Source of the DNA: Cryptomeria japonica
Lineage: Eukaryota > Streptophyta > Pinopsida > Cupressales > Cupressaceae
Direction: 5' to 3'
NCBI RefSeq assembly: GCF_030272615.1
Contig: NC_081410.1
Location: 290,219,957-290,283,956 of the forward strand
Length of the DNA stretch: 64,000 nucleotides
Shown: positions 46,000 to 57,108 of the stretch, in pieces
Layout: every line of letters begins with the position of its first letter
Position numbering within the stretch: position 1 is the stretch's first letter
Notes under the pieces: model-generated
What the model saw: the letters and a program-made list of their open reading frames with translations, nothing else
Database searches by the model: none
Told to the model about the DNA's origin: nothing
Program-made: the position numbers and the translations under genes

Positions 46000-46780
46000 T
46001 TCAATCACGAGAGGTGCTTGGAAATGTCCATCGTTAAAGACTGTTAAAATTTTGAGAATAAGAGATAGGTAGTGTTTATTTTACTGCTTTCATAACAAGT
46101 TTATTTTGTAGAGGCTCTTTCTTCGAATAAAACTTCTAATTATAAAGATAAATTTTAGATTGTGGCTTCCTCACATCACATTCATCCATGCATTTCATTC
46201 CACTTAAAAATATATCATCATCTACCTCAATAGCCTCTTTTTGTGCATCTTTCAAATTTTGTATTTTCTTATGCTTCAACTGGAATTTAATTTCAGTTTG
46301 CAATGTAGCAATAAAATCACATAGCTGATTACTTTTAGTTGATTGGCAAGCTTGAGGAATTTAACAAACACATCTATTAAATCTATCAATAAAACCTCTC
46401 ATAGCTTCATCATTTTTTATCTGAATTTGAAAGAAATTCAACTGGTAATTATAAGTATCAACCACAGGCTAAAATCTTCCAAGGAATTTTACCTTTAAGT
46501 CATCCCAGCTAGTAATGCATCCATCTTGCAAATTTTGAAACCATTCAGCAACATTTCCAACAAGGCTGTCAACAAACAATCTCAAAAAGACATTCTCTTC
46601 TTGCACTCCAAGAATCCCATGGGTAACCATAATTACTTTAATGTGATCATCAGGATCTTGAGTCTTATCTCTGACAAAATTTTGAAAGTATTCTCTTGAT
46701 CCTTTAGAAAGGGCTGAATATTGGGGCAAAGCAAAAGGACCAAAATGAGTCCCCCATGGTTGTGTTACAGCCAAAGCCAT
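46000..46780 (-). pseudogene. Element E gag
   Basis: Ty3/gypsy-type Retrotrans_gag domain. Start at the ATG at 46780 (MALAVTQPWGTHFGPFALPQ). PDDHIKVIMVTHGILGVQEE, LFVDSLVGNVAEWFQNLQDG and SWDDLKVKFLGRF follow the gag core order. The stop at 46469 is followed in frame by VVDTYNYQLNFFQIQIKNDE, AMRGFIDRFNRCV and a Lys-rich stretch to about 46100. No zinc knuckle is visible. The first 103 residues are intact. The start lies about 110 bp after the primer-binding site. Confidence 0.82.
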
Positions 46781-46891
46781 GATTTTAGACTGGAATTCTT
46801 CAACCAGACATAAACAGAGTCACCAATATCCTTTCACATAGAGATGTGTTTAAAACCTGGGGAAGAAAATGACTGATCTTTTGATTTCAAA

Positions 46892-46909
46892 TCCCCAACA
46901 GGGTCACCA
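46892..46909 (-). promoter_or_regulatory. Element E primer-binding site
   Basis: The minus strand reads TGGTGACCCTGTTGGGGA six bases from the LTR. It resembles the TGGCGACTC...CTGGGGA sites of Tat/Ogre-type Ty3/gypsy elements, with C-to-T changes, and not the tRNA-Met type of its neighbours. The tRNA assignment is from memory of the family. Confidence 0.6.
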
Positions 46910-46915
46910 AAAATC

Positions 46916-49023
46916 TGTTGGTTAACCAATTTGTCCTTCTTAAATACCTTTTGAAAATGACTCCCAAATGCCCAAATTGAAAGACAAAAGCAAGAACCAA
47001 CAGTTGAGTCACTTTTAATGGTGAGTCCGAGTGCTCTCTAAATTTTGATATGAAGGTACAACTCCCTTCATTGGATAAAAATATAGATTTTTTTAATATG
47101 CTTTTAACTGGAAAGCAACAAAGGCAACTAGCATTTGGTCATAGCCATGACATAGATGTGAATAGAAGATTTATAATGAAGTGAATGAAGATAAGTAAAA
47201 CACGGTTTAATTACCCACACCCAAGAAAATGCCCTTTTTCCAATAGATCAAAATGCTCTAGACTCTAATCGATTCTCTCTCATGCCTCAAAGGACAAGGG
47301 GGATCAAAATACACAGACAAAGAGCTAACAACACATTTCTTTATAACATACAAATTATTTTTGAAATCAAAGTTTCAAAATTAAATGCAAACACAGTTTA
47401 ATGTAAGAGAAAAGGTAATGAAAGGTAATCACAAGAGAAACAAAGTTCATTGTAATCAAAAGAAAATATTGACAAATCCACAGATCAACAAAATATTTTT
47501 CAATCCATCAATGCCAAAATGTGATCTCACAGACTCAAATTTTTTGAAAAATAAAACTATGCAGTCTAGAAAATAATGCTGCCCCTTCTTTTTTTACAAC
47601 AGAAAGATAAAAAGAAATAACCCCTTCTCTTTTTCTTCATTACATATATAACCTCTTTTTTTTAAGAGACTTTCAGTTATCAATAACTAATTCTTGAAAA
47701 GATCATTAATTAATCTTTTCTTTTATCTTTTATCTTCAAATCTTTTATCTCAGAATTTTTTGTAGACCTGTACTCAGAGATTAATAACTTTTGAATGTGA
47801 TAACATTTTTCCAATCTCTCTAGTGAGGATTTATAAAACTAGGTTTTCTAAACCCTATCAAAAATTTAGCACAATCAAACATTTCAATTAATAGTTATGC
47901 CCCTCGCACCGAGACTGATTTTTTTGTCTTAGAATAAAGACTCAGAAAACTTGTGGTTATAGGTTGCATTGAAAATCTATAAACAATATACATGCCAATG
48001 TTATTGGATTATTGAACTTGCTGAATTTTGAACCCACACATTCTGAACCTTCATCTGATGAATCTCTGAACTCTAAATTCGAACCTCTAAAATTGAACCC
48101 GTGAACCCAAATTTTGAACTTTGAAACTTGAACCTGAACTTTGAACCTTGAACCTTGAACCTTGAACCTGCAAGGTTCAATCAAAAGGTTCAAAAACACA
48201 GACTGCACCCACATTATACACCATTGATTGCTTTGTCTTTCCATTTTTCTGCATGTTAAACCTGCAAACCCTAAACCTTAAACCTGCGAGGTTCAATCAG
48301 GAGGTTCAAAATTATAGACTTTGTCCACAATATGCTTCATTTATCACCTTGTCTTCATATTTGGCAGCACATTGAACCTTTGAACCTTGAACCTTAAACC
48401 AAAGAAGGTTCAAAGTTCAAATTCAATGACCAAAAATTGCAAAGACTTTACACTCATTAAAACTAAAGCTGCAATACAACCCACTCCGGTTGAACTTTGA
48501 ACTTTGAACTTGAACCCAAACTTTGAACTTTTTGAAAAGGTTCAATAGTTCAAGATCAATGACAATTGTTCCTTTGGGCTGCCATAGAAAAATCTACATA
48601 ACTTTTTACTAAGGGCTTCGTTTCTTGTGAAATTTTAACTGTAGAATAAATAAGCCAAGTAAAGAATAATCTAGAAATCATTTTTGTATAGGACACATAA
48701 GACTTGGGATTTAATTGTTTGGGCATATGGGTAACCCAAAAATAAAAGAATTAAAATCTCCCAGCCAACATGGAGTTTGGCCAAAAAAACCGGTCATTTT
48801 GGAGAAAAGGGTGTTAAAATATCTCTACAAAAGGATTTTGTGTCATCTTTCACATAATTTGGAAAATAATAATTTCTTTGTGACTGGCAAGTAGGGGATG
48901 TCCATGAGGGTCCTTGAAAGTTTCAACAAAGGTGACCAACACTTTCAACATCAAAACATTAGCAATAGTTGGTTTTTAGCTGATTATGAGGCTTTAGGTA
49001 CGAGCAAAAATATAGGGGTAACA
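46916..49023 (-). repeat. Element E 5' LTR
   Basis: 2108 bp, TGTTGGTTAACC ... GGGGTAACA on the plus strand. The minisatellite is at about 48000-48560. Confidence 0.9.
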
Positions 49024-49345
49024 AAACTCAAACAAGAATTGGTCAAGATCTTCAAAAAAATTTCCTCTAAAAGTTGGTAAGAGTGAGGGTGAAATATTTT
49101 TCATAGGAGGCTCGTGATCTCGTATATGTAAGTTAATAGGATAGTAAAATGTCCTATGAGGTGGTTGATTATTATCAACTACACGATCACCCATCTCTCC
49201 TTTTTCTTGATGTTCTATTTGTTCTTCTTGTTCATTGTGTTCTTCTTCCTATAGTTGATCAAGATTGAAATGTCTAGGAAGAAATTTTGCAAACTAATCT
49301 CTAGATCTTTTCGTCAACTGATTAAATATTTCCTTATCAACACTA
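49024..49345 (-). pseudogene. Element F gag, N-terminal third
   Basis: The first 5 bp are the AAACT target duplication. The minus strand reads MGDRVVDNNQPPHRTFYYPI from 49194, then MKNISPSLLPTFRGNFFEDL and DQFLFEF, the usual entry to a Ty3/gypsy gag core. Upstream lies an acidic, Gln-rich piece (EEEHNEQEEQIEHQEKGE) with two stops, back to about 49345. It joins 42682 once element E is removed. Confidence 0.78.
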
Positions 49346-52200
49346 AGGCTCTGACTTCAATAGCTAGATCTTTTAATCCCCGAAAATGGTGGGCAAGGTA
49401 ACTAATGTCACAAATTGCACCATTTAATTTCTTCTTAATATCAAACTGGGTGTTTCTCAAAGATATCTGTGATAAGGATTAGTTCAAAGTTGGGGGTTTT
49501 TACATTATAAAACAACAACTAGGGTTTGATCATGCTCCATCAAGAGCTATCAGGAGCTCTTTCTTACGACTAAATTTTAAGATTCAAAGACACTTTGCAT
49601 CCATTAAATTAATGAAACTAAACTATCTTAAGGAAGATTTCAGATCTAATATCAAGAGTTTGAATAAAATAGATTCAAGATTTATCCATGGAATTATCTA
49701 ATCAAAATTTAAAATAATTTCTAATTTCCTATGAATTCAAATATTAAACTAAGTGTTGAGAAATAAATATATTTTATGCTTTGTGAGAAATGAAATCTAT
49801 CTTATGATTGAGGAAAATAAAGTCTAATTTAACAAGCATGAAATCAACTAAATTCATTGGGTTAATCTGACAATGTTCTTGTTCTTGTCTTAATTTCAAA
49901 TCCATCATCTTAACAACTACCACAAAAATGAAATGCATTTACTGAATGGAATTAAACAAAACTATGAAACTGGAATTTATTAACATTCATCTACCAAAAC
50001 ATTATCTACAAGAAAAATGAATAACTACAACTTTTGTAATCAGCTTCCTATTTTACTCATAACTCCGCATCATTAAACTGTATAGAACAAAATGAATTTC
50101 AATGTGTAGACTGAAATGAAAGTGAAACAACACAGGATCACCTCCCTTTGGCCGAGAAAGCTCTTCTCTTCCTCTGGTGGGATCCGAAACAAAATTATCA
50201 TTGGATCAACTTTGAGTTTTCATTGTAATGTACTTCCAAAAGGAATTAAAATAGGTTACAAAGTATGACTCTACTGCTAGCTAACTTACTAACTTTCTTA
50301 ACTAGCTAACTAGATTTTTGAAGAAAGTGAGGGGATATTTATACATATCCTTTATTCAAATTCAAAATAGAGTTACCCTCTTAAAATAGAGTAACAACTA
50401 CAAAACCAAACTAAAGAATAATTAACATGAAATTAAATAACTTCAGATAGAAGTTGAATTTCTCATAGACAGTTGAGGGAATAGATTTAGAGAAGATCAA
50501 AGGAATCTCTCTTATCTAGAATGATCAAGAGTGGTCATCTTCAATATGACAACCAAATTGGACTTTCAACTTTATCTTCTTGTTAACTCAAAACACATTT
50601 AAAAATGTATTTATGAAGATAAAACATAACATACTAATATTATTCTAATTATTTAACCATCCATTCATGTAAACAAGCAAAAAGTTAAACATTTAATCAA
50701 AAGATACCATTTGTAATATTCCTCCAAAAAATAAAACTATAATAGAAGAAAAGAGTAGATTTACATGCATTAAGTATGTCTTCGGGCATATTAGTTCACT
50801 AAATATTAGAAGTTTTAAAGCATAAACTATGATTAAAAAGTATCATGATTAAACACTCATGAGAGGTGACCGCTTGGTTGTTACTACACTGCCGCAGTGG
50901 CTTGGTTGGAGGGTTAGGGTACCCCTACAGTATGGCAATGAGTTTGATGAGGCCCAAAGGAAGATGTTGTCATGCTACCATAGTGGTCAGGTGCAAGGTG
51001 TTTTCATTCCATGTGGTATCGTGGTGAAGAGGGTGAGGATAGTGAGTCCGGATGGTCTTTAATGAGTGATCTTGACCATCCATTTTCACTAAAGGGGCCA
51101 ATCGATGACCATGTTTGAATATTTTGTTGAGTATTTTGGAGGGTTTTGTGGTGCAATCTAGGACATCCATCTTTGTGCAATGAGAGAGATCAAACGACCA
51201 AAGTTCAAACCTATAGTAAACATTAGAATTTAAATGTTGCCCAAGGGTGGTTGTTGGCTTTAATAATCAAAAATTAGTTTTGACCTCATCGACAACCCAA
51301 ATCCAATATAGTTGTAGCTCAACCACTTTTAGACAACCATGGGACTATTACCATAACTCCAAACAAGACTCTGCAAACCAAATTCAGACACCACCCATGG
51401 CGATTCGTTGTAGAATAAAGACTTTTTGCCCCTGCAAACACCATCTAGATGCTTGAACGTAGAGATTATCCCCTTTTACAAGGATTTTTGTTTCTTCCTA
51501 GTAATAGAGGATATTTTTGTAGATATTTTCTTTCCCAAATTTTGTAACATAATCTTGTTGGGTTAGGTTTTCTGACCCAGGATTTCATCTGAGTTATGCC
51601 TAAACTACAAAGGCAATTTTGTAGCTTGTTTTGACATCTTCTTTTTTTCTATTACAAAATACATTTTTTGCGAATGTAAAAAAAATGTCTTTCCTTTATA
51701 TGAATAGAATTTACCTATTTTGCCTTCATTCAGTTTAGACAAATTGTGTGATTTGCTTACCTTCTTTCCCGAATACATCTTCATTGGTTTTTTCTTCATG
51801 TAGGCAACTATGTTAAATCCTCTTTGGATGTCATTTGTGAAATAATCTCAGTTCCTCTTGCCATCTTACAATAATTCCAACCTTCACTCTTCACTTAGGA
51901 AGCTAATTGGGATGGGAACTTGTGCATGCTTTGGGTAGTCCTATTGATGTTTTGTGTAGTTATAGGAAGGGAAGATCATAACTTCAATCTAGGTGCAAAC
52001 CTTTTCCCTTTCAAGAATTCCTTCTTCCTCTTTTTCCTTCCCCAGATCAATAGATTAGGATTTATATGTGTTATGTTGTACCAACACCTACATCTAAATT
52101 GATAAGGAAGTCGGCCTTCTCTGGTGACTCAGCCTCAATTATGCAAGGTCCCACACTTGGAGGTTGTTTCAATGTGTCACAAGGTTGATGATCAAGGTTA
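49346..52200. other. Unassigned 2.9 kb, probably element F leader/LTR and old repeats
   Basis: AT-rich, without a protein I recognise. The part nearest 49346 should include F's leader and 5' LTR, but I could not find its ends or primer-binding site. A less AT-rich patch at 50860-51180 has an open frame of 67 codons on the plus strand and 66 on the minus strand, neither resembling anything known to me. 51605-51799 (minus) is Lys-rich and not convincing as a gene. Confidence 0.4.
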
Positions 52201-52239
52201 TTTATAAAGTGGACAAACTTTTGTGACAATAAACACCTA

Positions 52240-53354
52240 TCTATGTGTCTCTAATGATCTAATATTTTGAATGGTTCTTTCACACATACTTTGTAGGTGT
52301 CTGTGGTTCTTATTCAAGTTCCTTCTCTTCTGCATTTGTCTCTTCTTTGTCTTTTCGAACTTCCTTCTCTTTAATAGAAACATGAGTTTCTTCTATCACA
52401 AGCTTAGGTTCAAGTGTAGCCTAATTCCATTCTTCACTCTTTCACATTCATAATTTTGACAACCTTCTTTATCCTCTTATTGTAACATTAGTAAGCCTTT
52501 CTCTTTGTAGAGTATCCCAAGAATATACTTTCATCTAATCTTGCATCAAACTTTCCCAAGTCTTCTTCATCTCTTCTTATGTAACACTTGGTTCTAAATA
52601 TTCTAAAATACTTGATAGTAGGTTATCTTCAATTCCCTACCTCATCAGATATCTTTTTATGATTCACTCTTACTTGTATTGTGTTAAGATTATACATAGT
52701 AGTATGCACTTCTTCTTTCCAATACACTTTAGGTAGGTTACCATCTTTCAACATAGTTCTATAAATCTCGACAATAGTCATATTCTTCCCCTCGACAACT
52801 CCATTTTTTTTAGGACTCCTAGGTGTAGATAACTATCTTCTAATACAATGTTATTCATAAAATCTATTAAATTCATTTGATTTAAATTATCCTCTCTATC
52901 AAACCTTAAACACTTCATTTTAGTATCTACTTGATTCTCAATCATAGATTTGAATATGTTAAATTTATGAAATGCCCCACTTGTCTTTTAAGAAAGTAAT
53001 CCATGTCATTCTATAATAATCATTAATAAGAAACATATAATACCCTTCACCATTTATTCCCCTTATCCTTGAAGGTTCACATAGGTCTATATGAATCAAC
53101 TACATGGGAATGGTAGTAGAATATTCCTTGTTTTTTAATTTGTTATTTGTCTTCTTTCCCATATGACATCCCTTGTGTATTGCATCAGTAGGTTTGATAA
53201 TCCTTAGTAAATCTCTCACAACATGAGTTGAACTGATCTTCACCATGTTGTTAAATTTAACATGTCCCAACCTTTTGTGCCATAACCAACATTCATTTCT
53301 TTGTGCCAACAAACAACTACTTCCTTTGTTTTCCTTCACATAGTGAGCATTCAC
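52240..53354 (-). pseudogene. Element G GAG-pre-integrase and integrase
   Basis: GAG-pre-integrase is open at 53354-53100 (CWLWHKRLGHVKFNNMVKIS, IHKGCHMGKKTNNKLK). The core at 53100-52840 is badly broken. From about 52830 the frame reads LSTPRSPKKNGVVEGKNMTI, with Gly where the ERKN Glu-Arg pair is usual, then VYWKEEVHTTMYNLNTIQ, IKYFRIFRTKCYIRRDEEDL, SIFLGYSTKRKAY and KRIKKVVKIMNV. A trace of the RT hinge (KNHSKY-stop-IIRDT) lies near 52260. Too damaged to act. Confidence 0.82.
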
Positions 53355-53750
53355 ATTTGTTCTTATGCCTTGTACAACTTATTTTTCAAAACCTCCTTTT
53401 TTTGATCTCACATCCAGAAACATGAAATATGAGCTTGTATCCTTTACTACACATCCAACTCACACTCAAAATATTATGTCTCAAACCTATAACATCATAA
53501 ACATCAATTATGCTTACCATCAATAATTATGATTCATTTACCACAAATCAGTGCAGCCTATTCACCAAAAAACTTTACTAATCCACCATTATACTTTCAA
53601 AATTCTAAGAACTTATTTTTGTTACTTGTCATATGATTTAAGCAAATGGAGTCAATTATCTAAGCTTTAGGTTCCACCTCTACATGTAGTTTATTCTTCT
53701 CAGTCATTGAAATTTCATTGTTATTCTCATCATGTGAAGTACCAGACCTT

Positions 53751-53755
53751 TCACT
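53751..53755. repeat. Target site duplication TCACT, left copy
   Basis: TCACT before TATTGGAAAGAG; recurs at 54879-54883. Confidence 0.85.
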
Positions 53756-54878
53756 TATTGGAAAGAGACATTGTTCTAGTGACGATTGATGCATAAGAAA
53801 TACTTAGGAGTTGTCATTGATGGAAACTCACTTCAGAAATGATATCCAGTGTACATAGATTTGATTTACCAAAATTTGCATTGTTCATGAGGCATAAGTT
53901 TGGAAGGTGGAATAGAGTAACCGACAGAGTATGAGTTTAGTGTGTAGATCTTGATTTTGGTTGTGTAAATTTGGTTGCAGTATTAGAGGTAGATGATTCA
54001 AGGTTAGAGGTAGCCTATTCTTTAATCCTGATATCCTATGTTGATTCATGAGCAATATTGAAGGTTCGGTATCTGGTAACTCAGGTAGAATAAAGCTATT
54101 TTGGTGTAACGTGTGGTCCAGAATATTTTGGGATGATTTTGGTGATTGGTTTTGAGTTCAATGAGATTGGGTTGACATATATAAATCTTTTTATCATATT
54201 ATTTAGGTCTGCATATGGATTTGTGGATAGATTAAGCCGACTTGTTGGTTACACATTTCATGTTGTGTGATGCGGTTTTTGGAAGTCAAAATGGGAATTG
54301 ATTTGCCTTATCAATGCAGATATATAAGATCGATTTGGTTTGAGAAATTTGATTATGATGAGTGTGTGAAGTCTGTGTGAGAGAAGGTGTGAAGTTCGGT
54401 GAATGTGATTGAATATTTTTGTGCTCTAGTATATGATAGAGCGGGAAAATAGAGTAGAGAGACATAATAGTTGCAAAAGTCAAATTGAGCCTAACCAAAA
54501 CTGCTATTTGCAATTAGTAGATGCTATTCTTTATTTCAAAAATTATTGTAATCATTTATAATCATTTGTATGATAGTGAGTCCTCCAGGTTGTATCCCTC
54601 TTTTGTATTTGAGTAGTGCGCTCTAGGTAGTGAGCCTGAATGCAAGTGTATTCCTCTTTTTGTAATAGTATCATAGTCCTGATCAAATACCACCATGGTT
54701 TTTCCCTTTCTGGGTTTCCACATAAAAATCTTGGTGTTATGGTTTTGTGGTTGATTGGTTTATATTTTTTCACTTTACTTTCATTCTTATGCATCTAGTG
54801 GTTCAAGAATCAGTTTAATAAGTTTGTAAATTGTAGAACACTGATTCACCCCCCTCTCAGTGTTCATTAATTCCAACA
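53756..54878 (+). repeat. Solo LTR related to element B
   Basis: 1123 bp, TATTGGAAAGAGACATTG (from TGTTGGCAAGAGACAATG) to AATTCCAACA, with TCACT duplication. Shares with B's LTR the TAAGCCGACTTG...GGTTACACATTTCATGTT region, GTGCGCTCTAGGTAGTGAGC, the GGTTTTTCCCTTT core and the CACCCCCCTCTCAG tract. A TATA-like GATATATAAGATCG is at about 54309. The interior was lost by LTR-LTR recombination. Confidence 0.9.
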
Positions 54879-54883
54879 TCACT
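54879..54883. repeat. Target site duplication TCACT, right copy
   Basis: Pairs with 53751-53755. Confidence 0.85.
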
Positions 54884-54959
54884 ATCCTTTTCTTCTATAG
54901 ATAAAAGAAATGATTCTTTGTTTGAGTCATTACCATCTTCATCTTCGGAGGAGTAGGTC

Positions 54960-55486
54960 TCCATTGAACAATAACTCCCTTTAAAATTTATCTATCTACT
55001 CTTTAATTTTTGTAATCTATCCTATAATTATCCTTTTTTTGTTATCATCATCTGACCTCTTATAGTGATCCTCATTTAAAGTATATCTAAAAGCATGATG
55101 ACCAATTCTTCCACAATTAAACATTTAAAGGACAACTTACCTTTTTATTTCTCAAATCCTTTGTTTAGTATTCTCTCCAAGTTTTCTTCCACTTCATCTA
55201 TGCCATTGATATTTATTGACTCGGGTTCATCTTCAGTCCTCTTGGTAACATTGAGTTCTACTTCTTCTCATTGTGTTTCTCACTAAGTTTTACAATATCA
55301 AAGGTAGAGAGGGATCTATAGAGATAATCCAAGGTATATTTATCAAAATCGTGACTTTCTTCAACTACAAACTTCTTAGGCTTATAGATTTTAGATAGTG
55401 TCCTCATTACTTTTCCAACAACTTCTTTTTCTTCCATTGTTCCACCAATACCTTTGATTTCATTGATAACCTTATTCACTCATTAC
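54960..55486 (-). pseudogene. Element G gag, C-terminal part with zinc-knuckle remnant
   Basis: Open at 55479-55258: MNKVINEIKGIGGTMEEKEV, VGKVMRTLSKIYKPKKFVVE, DYLYRSLSTFDIVKLSEKHN, the UBN2 gag C-terminal pattern. Downstream a basic segment and a broken knuckle (about 55135-55090, Cys and Gly-His positions recognisable) precede an acidic tail at 54960. Gag is cut at 55487 by a solo LTR and continues at 56656. Confidence 0.8.
55482..55486. repeat. Target site duplication ATTAC, left copy
   Basis: ATTAC before TATTGGCATTTTG; recurs at 56656-56660. Confidence 0.85.
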
Positions 55487-56655
55487 TATTGGCATTTTGA
55501 TGATATTTTGATTGTCATTGATGGACACACACTTTCTTGATGTATGAGTTATGCTCAACCGGTAATTGTTCCAACTGGTATTGTGTATTATTGAATGCAT
55601 AGTCTTTAGACTATCGATATTTTGTAGAAGATGGTTTACTGGTCATAGATTAACTGAAGAACCCAAGTAGTATGAAGACCCCAAGCGGTTCGAGAATCTC
55701 AAGTAGTATGAAGAACCCAAGCGGTAGTTAACTTTTGATCGGAACACTATGATCTTCTAGTCTTGATTTTTGACAATCGGTAATTGGTATATTGTATTAA
55801 TCAGTATATATCTGTGATGAGCTACCAACTGGTATTACTGTAATGTGTGATGAGTTATCATCCACCGACACTTTGGTGGTGTGTTTATATCATGTTACCA
55901 AATGTGTCTAGATGCACTATACCTAGGAACTTGTAGTTTAATTCTATTGGACTGACATGAAATCAGATTCTTCTATAAGGACATCATGTCTAGGGTTTGC
56001 ATGTATGAGATACAGAATAGAAAAGGTTATGAGCGATCATAGAAGAGAAGATTAGGTCTGTGTGAAGAGATAGAGTGTGGAGATATTGAAGATTGAAGTA
56101 ATGTTGAAATGCATTAACAATGAGTTTTCAAGGATCTAATTAAGCATACTATGCTATTATCTAGATCATTCACTTGTTGATTACTAATATCTTCGACAAG
56201 TTTGAAACCCTTAACTGGGTAGGCCCAACAAAGCCTTTGTAAATCCTCTAACAAGGTGGTTCACAACTATGGATCTAAAATCCTTTAACAAGGTAGTCTT
56301 TAATAGGACTTATCTCCTAACAAAGAACTAGATTCCTAACAGGATCTGTTCTAGTGAAGAACATTGTATGACCTTAACTGGTCTGACCTTAACCGGTCTG
56401 GTTACTATTCTGCAGATAGTTACTTGTGAGTTTCTACTCACCGTGGTTTTCCCCATTTGGGTTTCCATGTCAAATATCTTGTTTTATGGTGATTGTTCTT
56501 TTGTGGGTGAATTCTTTGTTTGTTATTTGGTTTGCACTTATCCTAACCAGTTTATTAGTGCATTTGTTGCACCGGTTATCTGCTAAACTATTTAAAACTC
56601 TGATTATAGTAATTATTGGTATACTAATTCACCCCCCCCCTCATGGTATTCATCA
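55487..56655 (+). repeat. Solo LTR, element C/D-like family
   Basis: 1169 bp, TATTGGCATTTTGATG ... GGTATTCATCA, with ATTAC duplication. Contains the CCTTAACTGGGT / CCTTAACCGGTC repeats (about 56205-56400), GTGGTTTTCCCCATTTGGG and a CACCCCCCCCCTCAT tract at about 56628, as in the C LTR. Confidence 0.88.
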
Positions 56656-57060
56656 ATTACATGTAACTTTTAATGTTCTCATCTTTAGACATCCTCAATG
56701 TCTCAAATATATTCTTTAGATTTTACAATTTGACTTGCTCGGTTTTCTCATCTTCGTTATAAATGCTCCTCAATTTATCCCAAATTTATTTTGCACTAGT
56801 TCATCCATTGATCTTACAAAAAAAATTCACTCAAAATAATAACAAGTATATTGCTTTCCTTGATATTATTTTCATTATTTTTTACTTCATTTGGAGTAGT
56901 AAGACCACCTTGTGGAGTAGTATAACCAATCTTGATAATGTCACATATACCAAGTGGTAGAGATTTTAAATGGCATTTCATCTATGACTTCCAAGGTGAG
57001 TAATTTGTACCCTCAAACTTTGTTGCCTTCAAATAAACTTCCTTCACCATCTTTCACCTT
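56656..57060 (-). pseudogene. Element G gag, N-terminal part
   Basis: The minus strand from about 57055 reads MVKEVYLKATKFEGTNYSPW, then KS-stop-MKCHLKSLPLG, the standard copia gag opening (F-x-G-x-N-Y-x-x-W). It then runs through several stops to 56661. The first 5 bp (56656-56660) are the ATTAC duplication. Confidence 0.8.
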
Positions 57061-57094
57061 CCTCAAGTGGTTAAGTTTATGTTAGAGGAACCTT

Positions 57095-57106
57095 GCTTTG
57101 ATACAA
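57095..57106 (-). promoter_or_regulatory. Element G primer-binding site
   Basis: The minus strand reads TTGTATCAAAGC, two bases from the LTR. It has two changes from TGGTATCAGAGC. Confidence 0.8.
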
Positions 57107-57108
57107 AT

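Larger units (their letters stand above)
42683..49023 (-). mobile_element. Element E: LTR retroelement with gag and a membrane protein, no pol
   Basis: Two 2.1-kb LTRs, an AAACT target duplication, a primer-binding site at 46892-46909 and only 2.1 kb of interior coding gag and a protein with one membrane segment. It lies inside element F's gag: F resumes on each side, one base out of frame. No RT or integrase motif and no clear polypurine tract next to 44773. A non-autonomous element of the gag-only kind with an extra gene. Confidence 0.85.
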
